The position numbers and the translations under genes are program-made. 64,000 bases of DNA, taken from NCBI RefSeq assembly GCF_032586155.1, contig NZ_JAWHTC010000002.1:558001-622000 (forward strand), read 5' to 3'. Each line of letters opens with the position of its first letter. Position 1 is the first letter of the stretch. The DNA comes from JAWHTC01 sp032586155. Its GTDB lineage: Bacteria > Pseudomonadota > Alphaproteobacteria > Rhodobacterales > Rhodobacteraceae. Under the pieces are notes generated by a model. That model was not told where the DNA came from and did not search any database. It worked only from the letters and a program-made list of their open reading frames with translations. This document shows positions 34,663 to 45,159 of this stretch, one piece after another.

Positions 34663-35790
34663 ATGACAATTCACTGGTGTGGCACCGGCCTTTCCACTGT
34701 TCCCGGTCTTCGCCGCCTGATCGAGGCGCGCCATCCCGTCACCGTCTGGAACCGGACCGTCGAAAAGGCACAAGAGGCGGTTGGCGATCTGACCACCGAC
34801 ATTCGTGCCTTTGACATGGAGGCCCTGACGGCAGCCACCAAGCAGGGCGATGTGGTGGTCTCGATGCTGCCTGGCGATTGGCACGTACCGCTGGCCGAGA
34901 TGTGCCTGACTCAAGGTGCCAATTTTGTGTCCTCTTCCTATATCGCGCCTGAGATGAAGGCGCTTGATGACAAGTTCCGCAACGCCGGGTTGGCCTGTGT
35001 CAACGAGGTTGGCCTCGATCCAGGCATTGACCATCTGATGGCTCACAAGCTCGTGGCCGACTACCGCGCGTCGGACGCCTATGCCGCCGACAACGAGATC
35101 AGCTTCGTTTCCTATTGCGGCGGCGTACCGAAACACGCCAATGCCTTCCGTTACAAATTCTCCTGGGCCCCGGTCGGTGTACTGAAAGCGCTGCGCTCGC
35201 CCTCGCGCTCGATCCGCAATTTCGCCGAGCTCAACGTCTCGAAACCCTGGGACGCCATCAGCCGCTACGACGCACCCCTGCCCACTCCGGAAAGCTTCGA
35301 AGTCTACCCCAACCGCGACAGCCTGCCTTTCATGGAGGACTACCAGTTCGCCGCCGAGTGGCCAGTGCGCGAGTTCGTCCGTGGCACCCTGCGCCTGAAC
35401 GGCTGGGCTGACGCCTGGGCCGAGATTTTCGACATGGTCGGCAGCGCATCGGACGAGCATCTGCAACAGGTCGCCAACAAGCTACTGGCAGAAAATGCCT
35501 ATGATGAGGGCGAGCCCGACCGCGTAGTGCTCTGCGTCAGTCTCAAGGCCGAGAAAGACGGCCGGTCTGTCTGGCACAAGACTTACGTGATGGACGCTTG
35601 GGGCGACGCACGCGGCACAGCCATGGCTCGGCTGGTGTCGATCCCGGTCTCTCTGGCGATCGAGGCCGTCTTAAACCGTGAAATTCCCGCTGGAGTGTCC
35701 CCTGCGCCTTCCGATCCGAAGCTGGTGGACACTTGGCTGGCCGAGATTGACAAACTGGCTCAACATCTTGAAATCGTTACCGAGGTTTAA
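34663..35790 (+). CDS. Saccharopine dehydrogenase/reductase, glutamate-forming (LYS9-type)
   Basis: A 375-residue protein. N-terminal Rossmann segment IHWCGTGLSTVPGLRRLIEA, GDVVVSMLPGDWHVPLAEMC, and the family hallmark NEVGLDPGIDHLMAHKLVAD, followed by FVSYCGGVPKH. It links saccharopine with aminoadipate semialdehyde and glutamate. GGAGGT precedes the ATG at 34663. The first glycine motif is GTGLST rather than GxGxxG, as seen in several bacterial members. The operon ends at a strong terminator. Confidence 0.9.
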   Translation: MTIHWCGTGLSTVPGLRRLIEARHPVTVWNRTVEKAQEAVGDLTTDIRAFDMEALTAATKQGDVVVSMLPGDWHVPLAEMCLTQGANFVSSSYIAPEMKALDDKFRNAGLACVNEVGLDPGIDHLMAHKLVADYRASDAYAADNEISFVSYCGGVPKHANAFRYKFSWAPVGVLKALRSPSRSIRNFAELNVSKPWDAISRYDAPLPTPESFEVYPNRDSLPFMEDYQFAAEWPVREFVRGTLRLNGWADAWAEIFDMVGSASDEHLQQVANKLLAENAYDEGEPDRVVLCVSLKAEKDGRSVWHKTYVMDAWGDARGTAMARLVSIPVSLAIEAVLNREIPAGVSPAPSDPKLVDTWLAEIDKLAQHLEIVTEV

Positions 35791-35811
35791 GCCGCGAACC
35801 AAAACGAAAAC

Positions 35812-35850
35812 CGCGCCCGCAGGCCTTTCCTGCGGGCGCGTTGTTGTTTT
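35812..35850. terminator. Strong bidirectional terminator
   Basis: A perfect 12-bp stem, 35812-35823 with 35829-35840, five-base loop, followed by TTGTTGTTTT on the plus strand and by GGTTTTCGTTTT on the minus strand. It serves the saccharopine genes and the convergent small secreted protein gene. Confidence 0.9.
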
Positions 35851-35862
35851 CGCGAGTGGCAA

Positions 35863-36123
35863 TCAGCGGGCGTTTACCCCCTTGAGCTGGTTCTGTTCCA
35901 CGCTGGTTGTGAATTGGGTCACTTTGCGTTCTTGGCCATCATACCAATCGGCTTCCGGGCTATGCGACCGGCTATTGGCCTGCTCATAGTCACCCGATCC
36001 GGTTGTAAAAAGATGCTGAGCTGCATCCGGAGCGTCAACGGCGCGTTCGTAGGGGCCAACCATGGCCGAGGCGCCAGAAGCCAGAACGAGAGCGGTGCCA
36101 AAGGCTGCGATTGCGAGTTTCAT
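35863..36123 (-). CDS. Small secreted protein, tandem paralog A
   Basis: An 86-residue protein with a clear signal peptide (MKLAIAAFGTALVLASGASA). The mature part starts MVGPYERAVDAPDAAQHLFT, has a SHSPEADWYDGQERKVTQF block and ends KGVNAR. It is a clear paralog of the next gene: MKLAIAAFGTALVLA, GPYERAV, HLFTTG and SPExDW are shared. No cysteines; exported and probably periplasmic or extracellular. An upstream in-frame extension is rejected because it lacks a ribosome site. Unknown function. Confidence 0.8.
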   Translation of the reverse strand: MKLAIAAFGTALVLASGASAMVGPYERAVDAPDAAQHLFTTGSGDYEQANSRSHSPEADWYDGQERKVTQFTTSVEQNQLKGVNAR

Positions 36124-36173
36124 GTCGTGGGTCCTTTCAAAAATACGGGAAGGTTTGGGGGGGGCAGCTTGGG

Positions 36174-36428
36174 TCAGCGCGCGTCTGCGCCAAGTTGAGC
36201 CGGAGCATTGGTCGAGAAAACGGTGACTTTCTTGATATCGTCGCCAGTCCAATCCGATTCCGGGCTGTTCGAAACGCTCGCGGTCTGGTCGACCGTATCG
36301 TTCCCGGTGGTAAAGAGATGCGTGGCAGCGGCCGGGTCTTCAACGGCGCGTTCATAGGGGCCGATCATGGCCGAAGCACTGGTGGCCAAAACAAGAGCGG
36401 TACCGAAGGCTGCGATTGCGAGTTTCAT
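36174..36428 (-). CDS. Small secreted protein, tandem paralog B
   Basis: An 84-residue paralog of the neighbouring downstream gene, 50 bases apart on the same strand. Signal peptide MKLAIAAFGTALVLATSASA is nearly identical also at the DNA level, while the mature parts have diverged (AVEDPAAATHLFTTGNDTVD, SPESDWTGDDIKKVTVFSTN). GAAAGGAC lies before the ATG. Recent tandem duplication followed by divergence of the exported part is the simplest reading. No family recognised. Confidence 0.8.
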   Translation of the reverse strand: MKLAIAAFGTALVLATSASAMIGPYERAVEDPAAATHLFTTGNDTVDQTASVSNSPESDWTGDDIKKVTVFSTNAPAQLGADAR

Positions 36429-36649
36429 TGGTATGTCCTTTCGAGGTTCACTTGGGTTTGCGTGTCGATGATCGTGTCGTTCGATCTGCATCCAAAGTGA
36501 GCATTGGCCGGTCTGGTTTCAAAACACGCCTGTTCACCGCGCTGTGCGCAGATGGGAAAATCCCCGAACATTGCGCCCTTGGGGCGGAAAAGTGTTCTTT
36601 ATATATTTAATTTCAGTATGTTACGGTGTGATGAAATGATCACTCCTGC

Positions 36650-36774
36650 AACATCACTCACAATTCACGAAAAGGTTTTCACGCCGTTATGCAATTCGTG
36701 AACACACGCATACAAAAAACCCCGGGCGTAACATCCGTAACCCGGTGGCTCTCTCGCAATTCGTGAGTGATGTT
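36650..36774. repeat. Spaced 12-bp inverted repeat and AATTCGTGA motifs in AT-rich DNA
   Basis: AACATCACTCAC (36650-36661) and GTGAGTGATGTT (36763-36774) are perfect inverted copies 101 bases apart. AATTCACGA or AATTCGTGA follows or occurs three times (near 36662, 36692, 36759). The 36429-36780 gap otherwise holds no gene; it includes the AT-rich upstream region of the secreted-protein genes and the terminator of the DUF3775 gene. Confidence 0.5.
36714..36745 (-). terminator. Terminator of the DUF3775 gene
   Basis: CCGGG/CCCGG stem (36722-36726, 36741-36745), with an A-run at 36714-36719 on the plus strand giving a U-run in the minus-strand transcript. Confidence 0.65.
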
Positions 36775-36780
36775 TCGGGA

Positions 36781-37107
36781 TTATCCCCCGCGAACGAGGT
36801 CGTCTTCTTCGTCCACTGCCGAAAGGCCAAGTTCATCCAGCCCATTTTCCAGGTGGTCCGACAGGTGCGGCGTGCCCAGAAGATAGTCCGCTGTTGGCGT
36901 CGTCGCCTCGGCCATCGCGGTACGCTTGGCTTCTTCCAGGTCGTCGGCAGCGAAACTGTCGCGCCCGATCCACATGACCGCAACAAGGCTGGCCTGTTCT
37001 TCCTCGGTCAGCCGGTCGATGAACCCGCGAATCTCGCCCTCGGCCCGGTCAAGCTCTCGGGCCATCAGGATTACCTGGGCAATCTTGTAAACGGAAATGT
37101 CCAGCAT
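36781..37107 (-). CDS. DUF3775 domain protein
   Basis: A 108-residue acidic protein. MLDISVYKIAQVILMARELD then EEQASLVAVMWIGRDSF and the TTPTADYLLGTPHLSDHLEN block are the DUF3775 pattern, frequent in Rhizobiales and Rhodobacterales. No signal or membrane segment. Function unknown. The ATG at 37107 is chosen by the domain start. It is downstream of rmuC by 111 bases on the same strand. Confidence 0.8.
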   Translation of the reverse strand: MLDISVYKIAQVILMARELDRAEGEIRGFIDRLTEEEQASLVAVMWIGRDSFAADDLEEAKRTAMAEATTPTADYLLGTPHLSDHLENGLDELGLSAVDEEDDLVRGG

Positions 37108-37218
37108 CGGGTTATCCTCCAGGTCGCGCATTATCTTTATAGTCTGTCAAAGGTCCCGTCCAGACAATCCCGCGTCCTTGATCTGGCGCAAACTGGGGGG
37201 TGGAACACGTCCAATGGA

Positions 37219-38385
37219 TCAAACTTGTGTTTCGGCCTTGCCCAGCGGCACAACCTTTGGGTCTTCCGGAGCCAGTTCCTCGAAATCGAAATTATCAAGG
37301 CGCTTAGCCCGCCGCCCGGCCTTGCTGGCCGAAATCTTGATGTCGGAAATATCCTTGGCCGCCTGCCCGAAATGCCGGTCCAGATTTTCGACCCGGGTCG
37401 AGAGCCGCTCCACATCCTGAAACAGCAACCCAAGCTCGCGTCGTATCGCACCCGCCTGCTCGCGCATGCGCGCATCCTTCAGAATGGCGCGCATCGTGTT
37501 CAGCGTCGCCATGCAAGTCGTCGGCGACACGATCCACACCCGCGCGGCAAACCCTTCCCGCACCAGTTCCGGGAAATTGGCATGTAACTCGGCATAGACT
37601 GCTTCAGAGGGTAGGAACATCAACGCCCCGTCGGCGGTTTCCCCTTCCAGGATATACCGCTCGGCAATCGCCTTGATATGGGTCCGCACCGACGCACGCA
37701 TCATCCGACCCGCCTCGTTCAACTCGGTCTGGGTCTGGGCATTCCTGAGCGCCTCATAGGCCTCAAGCGGGAACTTGCTATCCACCACGATCGGACCCGG
37801 CGGGTTGGGTAGATGGATAAGAAGGTCGGCCCGCTTGCCATTGGAAAGCGTTGCCTGCGTCGTATAGCTGTCGCTGGGCAGCGCCTTGGACACGATGTCA
37901 TTGAGCTGTATTTCCCCAAACGCGCCCCGGGTCTGCTTGTTCGACAGGATGTCCTGCAACGACAGAACATCGCCCGACAGCTTGGTGATATTCTCCTGCG
38001 CCTTGTCGATGGCCGCCAACCGTTGCTGCAACTCGCCCAGCGACTTCGCTGTACGTTGGGCACTGCCAGTCAGGTTCTCCTGCATCTTGCCCGACACGTC
38101 GGTCAGCCGCTTTTCCATCAACTCGATCATGCCCGCCTGCGACGCCGCTTGCGCCTCGCTGACATGGGTCAGCCCACCCGCCAGTTGCTGCTGCCCGTCC
38201 GACAGATGTTCCACCCGGGCGCTCATCGTTGCCAGTTGATGCACCAGCGGCTCTGTCGCCCGCGCTGTCCGACCAGCCGCGCGCAACGCCATGATCAGTA
38301 GGATCAGAAACAGCAACAGAACCAACCCGCCCGCGAGGGCCAGCAGCTCCATATCCGTCAACACATGTCCGCCGATTTCGATCAT
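37219..38385 (-). CDS. rmuC: DNA recombination protein RmuC
   Basis: A 388-residue RmuC. One N-terminal membrane helix (about 10-32), a long coiled coil to about 150, then the nuclease-like core: LSNKQTRGAFGEIQLNDIVS, HLPNPPGPIVVDSKFPLEAY and FLPSEAVYAELHANFPEL. RmuC limits inversions at short repeats and is linked to DNA repair. ATG at 38385 overlaps the mutL stop (ATGA), pairing two genome-stability proteins. Confidence 0.93.
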   Translation of the reverse strand: MIEIGGHVLTDMELLALAGGLVLLLFLILLIMALRAAGRTARATEPLVHQLATMSARVEHLSDGQQQLAGGLTHVSEAQAASQAGMIELMEKRLTDVSGKMQENLTGSAQRTAKSLGELQQRLAAIDKAQENITKLSGDVLSLQDILSNKQTRGAFGEIQLNDIVSKALPSDSYTTQATLSNGKRADLLIHLPNPPGPIVVDSKFPLEAYEALRNAQTQTELNEAGRMMRASVRTHIKAIAERYILEGETADGALMFLPSEAVYAELHANFPELVREGFAARVWIVSPTTCMATLNTMRAILKDARMREQAGAIRRELGLLFQDVERLSTRVENLDRHFGQAAKDISDIKISASKAGRRAKRLDNFDFEELAPEDPKVVPLGKAETQV

Positions 38386-40238
38386 GTCCGCCCGAACAGC
38401 CTCTCGATATCCTTGAGCTTCAGCTCGACATAGGTCGGTCGCCCGTGGTTGCACTGACCGGAATGGGGCGTGGCTTCCATCTCGCGCAGGAGTGCGTTCA
38501 TTTCCTCGCCGCGCATCCGCCGCCCGGAGCGGATCGACCCATGACAGGCCACCCGGCTCAGGATCGCCTCAATCTTGGCTTGCACGGTCAGGCTCTCGCC
38601 CAGATCATCCAGCTCATCAAGGATGTCACGCAACATCTTCCCGGCATTGACCTCGCCCAGGATCGCCGGGGTTTCACGCACCGCAATCGCTCCGCCGCCG
38701 AACGGCTCCAGCGTCAGTCCCAGCCGGGTCAGGTCATCGACCAACTCCATCAGCCGGTCGCAATCGCCCTCGCTCATCTCGACAATCTCGGGGATCAACA
38801 ACGCCTGTGCCGCCACCCCTTTTTCGGCCATCTGTGCCTTCAGTTTTTCATAAACCAGCCGTTCATGGGCCGCATGCTGATCGACGATGACGATACCGGT
38901 CTCGGTCTGGGCAATGATGTAATTCTCGTGCACCTGCGCCCGTGCCGCGCCCAGCGGCAACCCCTCGTCCGGCCCTTGCGTGCCAAGCTCGGATTCGACC
39001 ACCGGCTCCACTCGCGCGCTTGTCGCATCAGCAAATCCCGGCGCCGAATACTGAGGCGCCTGCGCCTGATAGGCCATCGACAATGATTGCCTTGACGCCC
39101 GATCCATCTGGTAAACCCGCGCCGGACCCTCTGCCGGTTCAGGCCGCATCGCCCCCAACGTCGCGTCCGCCACTGTTGACGACGCCCGGTGCCCGGCATC
39201 TGCCAACGCATGGCGCAACCCGCTGACGATCAATCCGCGCGCAATGCCCGGTTCGCGGAAACGGACTTCGGATTTTGCCGGGTGGACGTTCACATCCACC
39301 AGATGCGGATCGCATTCGATGAACAACGCCGCCGCCGGGTGGCGATCCCGGCTGAGCAAATCGAAATAGGCCGCCCGCAACGCGCCATAGAGCATCTTGT
39401 CCTTCACCGGGCGGCCATTGACGAACAGGTATTGCGCCAGGGACGAGCCGCGCGAATAGGTCGGCAGCGCCGCATAGCCGGTCAGCATCAACCCCTCGCG
39501 CTCGGCTTCGATCCGGAGCGCGTTCTCGGCAAACTCGCGCCCCAACACCCGCGCCAATCGTCCATGCAGCGCATCAAACAGCTCGCCCTGTTCGGCGTCG
39601 GCGCGAAACACCTCGCGTCCTTCACCGCCCTTCGAAACGTCACGAAGAACGAATCCAACATAAGGTTCGGCCATGGCCAAACGTTTGACCACATCACCAA
39701 TCGCCTGTGACTCGGCCCGGTCCGAGCGCATGAATTTCAACCGCGCCGGGGTAGCGTGGAAAATATCGCGCAATTCGACCACCGTACCTCCATTCAAGGC
39801 CGCAGGTTTCACCGCGCTCATCTCACCGCCTGACACCTCGACCCGCGCGCCATCCTGACCCGCGGCCCGCGTGGTGATTGAAAGCCGGCCAACCGCGCCG
39901 AGCGACGGAAGAGCTTCTCCCCGAAAGCCAAAGGTATGAATGTCGAGCAGGTCCGTGCCGTCGATCTTCGAGGTCGCGTGACGGCTCAATGCCAGCGGCA
40001 GGTCCTCGGGTGCCATGCCACAACCATCATCCGTCACCCGGATCAGCGTCTTGCCACCATCGGCAATCGCTACCTCGATCCGGCGTGCACCCGCATCAAT
40101 GGCGTTTTCCACCAGTTCCTTAACGGCACTGGCGGGCCTTTCAACAACCTCTCCCGCTGCAATCCGGTTGATCGCGGCATCGTCCAACTGACGAATTTGC
40201 GGGCGGTTTTCGCCTATTTGGGGCCTGGGTTCGGACAT
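38382..40238 (-). CDS. mutL: DNA mismatch repair protein MutL
   Basis: A 618-residue MutL that couples mismatch recognition by MutS to strand incision. GHKL ATPase motifs: KELVENAIDAGA, VTDDGCGM, HATSKI and GFRGEALPSLG. The C-terminal endonuclease site is intact: VDQHAAHERLVYEKL matches DQHA-x2-E-x4-E, with ACHGSIRSGRRM and CNHGRPT later. This agrees with organisms that lack MutH. It is divergent from the rhodanese gene with 140 bases between. Confidence 0.96.
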   Translation of the reverse strand: MSEPRPQIGENRPQIRQLDDAAINRIAAGEVVERPASAVKELVENAIDAGARRIEVAIADGGKTLIRVTDDGCGMAPEDLPLALSRHATSKIDGTDLLDIHTFGFRGEALPSLGAVGRLSITTRAAGQDGARVEVSGGEMSAVKPAALNGGTVVELRDIFHATPARLKFMRSDRAESQAIGDVVKRLAMAEPYVGFVLRDVSKGGEGREVFRADAEQGELFDALHGRLARVLGREFAENALRIEAEREGLMLTGYAALPTYSRGSSLAQYLFVNGRPVKDKMLYGALRAAYFDLLSRDRHPAAALFIECDPHLVDVNVHPAKSEVRFREPGIARGLIVSGLRHALADAGHRASSTVADATLGAMRPEPAEGPARVYQMDRASRQSLSMAYQAQAPQYSAPGFADATSARVEPVVESELGTQGPDEGLPLGAARAQVHENYIIAQTETGIVIVDQHAAHERLVYEKLKAQMAEKGVAAQALLIPEIVEMSEGDCDRLMELVDDLTRLGLTLEPFGGGAIAVRETPAILGEVNAGKMLRDILDELDDLGESLTVQAKIEAILSRVACHGSIRSGRRMRGEEMNALLREMEATPHSGQCNHGRPTYVELKLKDIERLFGRT

Positions 40239-40378
40239 GACGCAATATTTAGCACGTCAGGCCGCGATTCGACCAGTGAAAGCAAAGATGCACAGTTAAT
40301 ATTCCAATTCTTGAAAGTTAATCGCCAAACCTCTACCTAACGCCGAAACGGAATCGCCCAGACCAAAAGGAAATACCC

Positions 40379-40765
40379 ATGAAATCCGAAACCATCGGCA
40401 CCGCCACGTTCGAGACCTGGACCCCCGAGGAAACCCGGAAAGCGCTCGACGCCAACGAGATCGTCCTGATCGACGTGCGCACCCCGCAAGAGTTCATGTT
40501 CGAACATATCGACGGCGCGCTTTTGCTGCCGATGTCGTTCTTCCGCGCCGACAAATTACCGGGCCAATCCGACAAGCGGATCGTGTTCCACTGCGGCTCG
40601 GGCGTGCGCTCGGCCATGGTGTCGAAGAAATGCATCGAAGCGGGTTTCGAGTTGATCGCCCATGTCGAGGACGGCATGGCCGGCTGGAAAAAAGCCAAGC
40701 TGCCGCATATCGGCACCAACATGGCCACCGGCGCACCGCAGGAAATTGTTCCCAAGGCCGACTAA
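40379..40765 (+). CDS. Rhodanese-like domain protein
   Basis: A 128-residue single-domain rhodanese. IVLIDVRTPQEFMFEHIDGA is the CH2A motif and VFHCGSGVRSAMVSKKC holds the catalytic Cys in a six-residue loop. A typical sulfur-carrier protein of the cytoplasm; the acceptor is unknown. It is closed by a bidirectional terminator shared with amtB. Confidence 0.9.
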   Translation: MKSETIGTATFETWTPEETRKALDANEIVLIDVRTPQEFMFEHIDGALLLPMSFFRADKLPGQSDKRIVFHCGSGVRSAMVSKKCIEAGFELIAHVEDGMAGWKKAKLPHIGTNMATGAPQEIVPKAD

Positions 40766-40783
40766 GCCATCCTCACAAACGCA

Positions 40784-40822
40784 AAAAGGCCCGGGCAATC
40801 CACCCGGGCCTTTTCCTTTTTT
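40784..40822. terminator. Bidirectional terminator
   Basis: AAAAGGCCCGGG (40784-40795) pairs with CCCGGGCCTTTT (40803-40814), followed by further T-runs; A-runs on the other side make it work for amtB on the minus strand. Confidence 0.92.
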
Positions 40823-40832
40823 GTGTCGGAAA

Positions 40833-42329
<1,497 letters not shown>

Positions 42330-42358
42330 TGGTCTTTCCTTCATTTCCCGGGGACGCC

Positions 42359-42697
42359 TCAGATCGCGTCCTGGTCGGTTTCGCCGGTGCGCACGCGCAC
42401 GGCCTGTCCCACGTCGAGTACGAAAATCTTGCCGTCACCGATCTTGCCGGTGCGCGCGGTGCTGGCGATGGTCTCGACCACCTGGTCGACCGTCTCGGCG
42501 GACACCACGATTTCAAGCTTGATCTTGGGCACAAAATTCACCGCGTATTCCGCACCGCGATAAATCTCGGTATGGCCCGACTGTGCGCCGAAGCCCTTGA
42601 TTTCCGTTACCATCATGCCGCGCACGCCAATATCGGTCAGCGCCTCGCGGACCTCTTCAAGCTTGAATGGCTTGATTGTCGCTATGATGAGTTTCAC
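42359..42697 (-). CDS. glnK: Nitrogen regulatory protein P-II (GlnK)
   Basis: A 112-residue P-II trimer subunit. KLIIATIKPFKLEEVREAL start, T-loop GFGAQSGHTEIYRGAEYAVN with uridylylatable Tyr51, and C-terminal GKIFVLDVGQAVRVRTGETD. It senses ATP/2-oxoglutarate and blocks AmtB when nitrogen is plentiful. GTG start at 42697, with AAGGGG six bases upstream; the longer frame would add unrelated residues. The 256-base divergent gap to the PBP gene should hold its nitrogen-responsive promoter, which I could not pinpoint. Confidence 0.95.
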   Translation of the reverse strand: MKLIIATIKPFKLEEVREALTDIGVRGMMVTEIKGFGAQSGHTEIYRGAEYAVNFVPKIKLEIVVSAETVDQVVETIASTARTGKIGDGKIFVLDVGQAVRVRTGETDQDAI

Positions 42698-42953
42698 CTC
42701 AAATCCCCTTCGATTGCGCCGGCGAAACCGGCCATGTTGCAGGTGCAGCATTTCTTGGCCGCAGGGTGGAACGGAAGAAACCGACCCGAATTTTCGCGAA
42801 AATTCCTGGCCAGCCGCTCAAAAAACAGGCGCAATCGGGAATTTGACGCTTTTTTAGTCAGCGCCGGTACGCTCAGGGGGAAAACTCCCCCTCAACTTTT
42901 CGGCAAGCGGCGGTTAAGGTGGCGCAAAGAACAAGCTCCGGGCAGGGCAGAAG

Positions 42954-45143
42954 ATGAGTAATTCAGGTCGTAAGAAACCGCCCCTCGTGGCGGACAGGCG
43001 CTATCCCAAGGGCGCCGCAAAACCCAAACCCAAAGCAAAACCGAAAGCCAAGCCCAGGAAAGTGGCACGCAAAAGAACGCGCAAACCCGCCCGCAAGCGC
43101 AACTTCATCGTCGCCTTCTTCCTCGGAATTTTCGGCCTGATCTTCCGCATCGTCTGGGGCTTCAGCTGGCGAATCGGCCTGATCACGGCGGTGATCATCG
43201 GCCTGGCCGTGGGGTATGTCGCCTATACGCTGCCACCGGTGGATCAACAGTTTGACGGGCGCGCCCGGGGCTCGGTCACGCTTCTGGATGCCAAGGGTGA
43301 TGTCTTTGCCTGGCGTGGCGATCAGTTCGGTGGCGTGGTCACCGCCCAGTCGGTCAGCAAGCACTTGAAAAACGCCGTTGTCGCCACCGAGGACAAACGG
43401 TTTTACCGTCATTTCGGGCTCAGCCCGCGCGGCATCGCCTCGGCAGTTCGCATCAACCTGCGCGAAGGGCGCGGGCCGCTTTCAGGCCACGGTGGCTCGA
43501 CCCTGACTCAACAGACGGCGAAACTGCTCTGCCTCGGCGTGCCGTATGACAAGGCAACCTGGAAGACCGAAGCCGAATACGAAGCCGACTGCCGTCGCGG
43601 CTCGCTCGCCCGCAAGATCAAGGAAGCGATCTATGCGATGGCGATGGAGGCCAAGTATTCCAAGGACGAGATCCTGACGATCTATTTCAACCGCGCCTTC
43701 CTTGGTGCCGGTGCCCGCGGGTTCGAGGCCGCAAGCCAGCGCTATTTCGGCATTTCCGCCGCCGAGTTGAGCGCCCAACAATCCGCCATGCTGGCCGGGC
43801 TTCTGGTCGCACCTACCCGTTTCGCGCCCACCAACAACCTCAAGCGCAGCCAGGACCGGGCCGAAACGGTGCTCAAGCTAATGAATGAACAGGACTACCT
43901 GTCGGACAGTGAACACGCCCGGGCGGTCGCCAACCCGGCACAATTGTCTGAAGCTGCCCAGAAAAAGGCCGGGGGCTATTTCGCCGACTGGCTGATGGTG
44001 ACGGGTCCCGAGTTCTTTACCCGCGACACCACCGAAGACGTGATCATCCGTACGACACTGGATCAGCGCATTCAAACCGCCGCCGAAGAGGCGATGCGCC
44101 ATATCTTCGAAACCAAGGTCAAAGAAGGCTCAGAAGCACAGGCCGCCATTGTGGTGATGTCCGCCGATGGTGCCGTGCGCGCCATGGTCGGCGGCCGCAA
44201 AACCAAGGTCACGGGCGAATTCAACCGCGCCACCATGGCCAAGCGCCAAACCGGATCGTCGTTCAAACCCTTCGTCTATGCCGCCGCGCTCGACCTGGGG
44301 CGTAGCCCGCTCGACCTGATCGAGGACGCGCCCTATTGCATCAATGTCCCGGGCTCAGGCGAATGGTGCCCCAAGAACTATACCCGCAAACACTACGGCA
44401 CCGTGACGTTGACGGACGCGTTGAAGAACTCGCTCAACATCCCGGCGGTGAAGCTGGCAATGGACTCGGGGTTGGATATCGTGCGCACCGTGGCCGAGCA
44501 ATTCGGCGTCCACAGCGATCTGGCACAGGGACCCGCCTTGGCGCTTGGCGCCTCCGAAGCCTCGTTGCTGGAGATGACCGGGGCCTATGCCGGAATTCTC
44601 AATGGCGGCAGCTCGGTCACCCCCTATGGCATGACGGAATTGCGTCTTCTCGGTGCCTCAGAGCCGATCTTCTCGGCCAGTTCGGGCATCGGTGAAAGGG
44701 TAATCCAGGAGAACACCGCGGCCCAGCTGATCTGGATGATGAACAAGGTCGTGACCGAAGGCACCGGTAAACGCGCCGCCCTGACCGACCGTCAGGTCGC
44801 AGGCAAAACCGGTACTTCGAACGCGGCCAAAGACGCATGGTTCCTAGGGTTCTCGGCCGACTACGTCACGGGGGTCTGGATGGGTTATGACGACAATGAA
44901 CCGTTGAAGAACGTCACAGGTGGCGGCCTTCCCGCCGAGATCTGGCACGAGACCATGTCCCGGGTGCACGAGGGCCTGCCGGCACGCCCCCTGCCCATGC
45001 GCGCACCAGACCCGTCATTGGCTCAGCCCGTGGATAGTCAGGGGCTGCAACCCCTCTTTCCATTAGGAAATCGACCGCGCACCACACGGGATGCAGTCGA
45101 CAGCGTCCTGAAAGATGTGTTGAACCCTGCGGACAATCGCTGA
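42954..45143 (+). CDS. Class A penicillin-binding protein (PBP1A family)
   Basis: A 729-residue bifunctional peptidoglycan synthase. Cytoplasmic N-terminus rich in Lys-Pro-Ala repeats (KPKPKAKPKAKPRK), one membrane helix (about 55-85), GT51 transglycosylase domain (VATEDKRFYRHFG, GGSTLTQQTAK) and transpeptidase domain with Ser in GSSFKPF, SLN motif in NSLNIPAVKL and KTGTS late. It builds the cell wall glycan and crosslinks. It stands alone, divergent from glnK. Confidence 0.93.
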   Translation: MSNSGRKKPPLVADRRYPKGAAKPKPKAKPKAKPRKVARKRTRKPARKRNFIVAFFLGIFGLIFRIVWGFSWRIGLITAVIIGLAVGYVAYTLPPVDQQFDGRARGSVTLLDAKGDVFAWRGDQFGGVVTAQSVSKHLKNAVVATEDKRFYRHFGLSPRGIASAVRINLREGRGPLSGHGGSTLTQQTAKLLCLGVPYDKATWKTEAEYEADCRRGSLARKIKEAIYAMAMEAKYSKDEILTIYFNRAFLGAGARGFEAASQRYFGISAAELSAQQSAMLAGLLVAPTRFAPTNNLKRSQDRAETVLKLMNEQDYLSDSEHARAVANPAQLSEAAQKKAGGYFADWLMVTGPEFFTRDTTEDVIIRTTLDQRIQTAAEEAMRHIFETKVKEGSEAQAAIVVMSADGAVRAMVGGRKTKVTGEFNRATMAKRQTGSSFKPFVYAAALDLGRSPLDLIEDAPYCINVPGSGEWCPKNYTRKHYGTVTLTDALKNSLNIPAVKLAMDSGLDIVRTVAEQFGVHSDLAQGPALALGASEASLLEMTGAYAGILNGGSSVTPYGMTELRLLGASEPIFSASSGIGERVIQENTAAQLIWMMNKVVTEGTGKRAALTDRQVAGKTGTSNAAKDAWFLGFSADYVTGVWMGYDDNEPLKNVTGGGLPAEIWHETMSRVHEGLPARPLPMRAPDPSLAQPVDSQGLQPLFPLGNRPRTTRDAVDSVLKDVLNPADNR

Positions 45144-45159
45144 ATGGTTCGTACAGGGC

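Noticed and set aside
42698..42953. Sigma-54 or NtrC site upstream of glnK
   Set aside because: Some TGCA-containing palindromic bits are present, but no convincing consensus pair could be placed.
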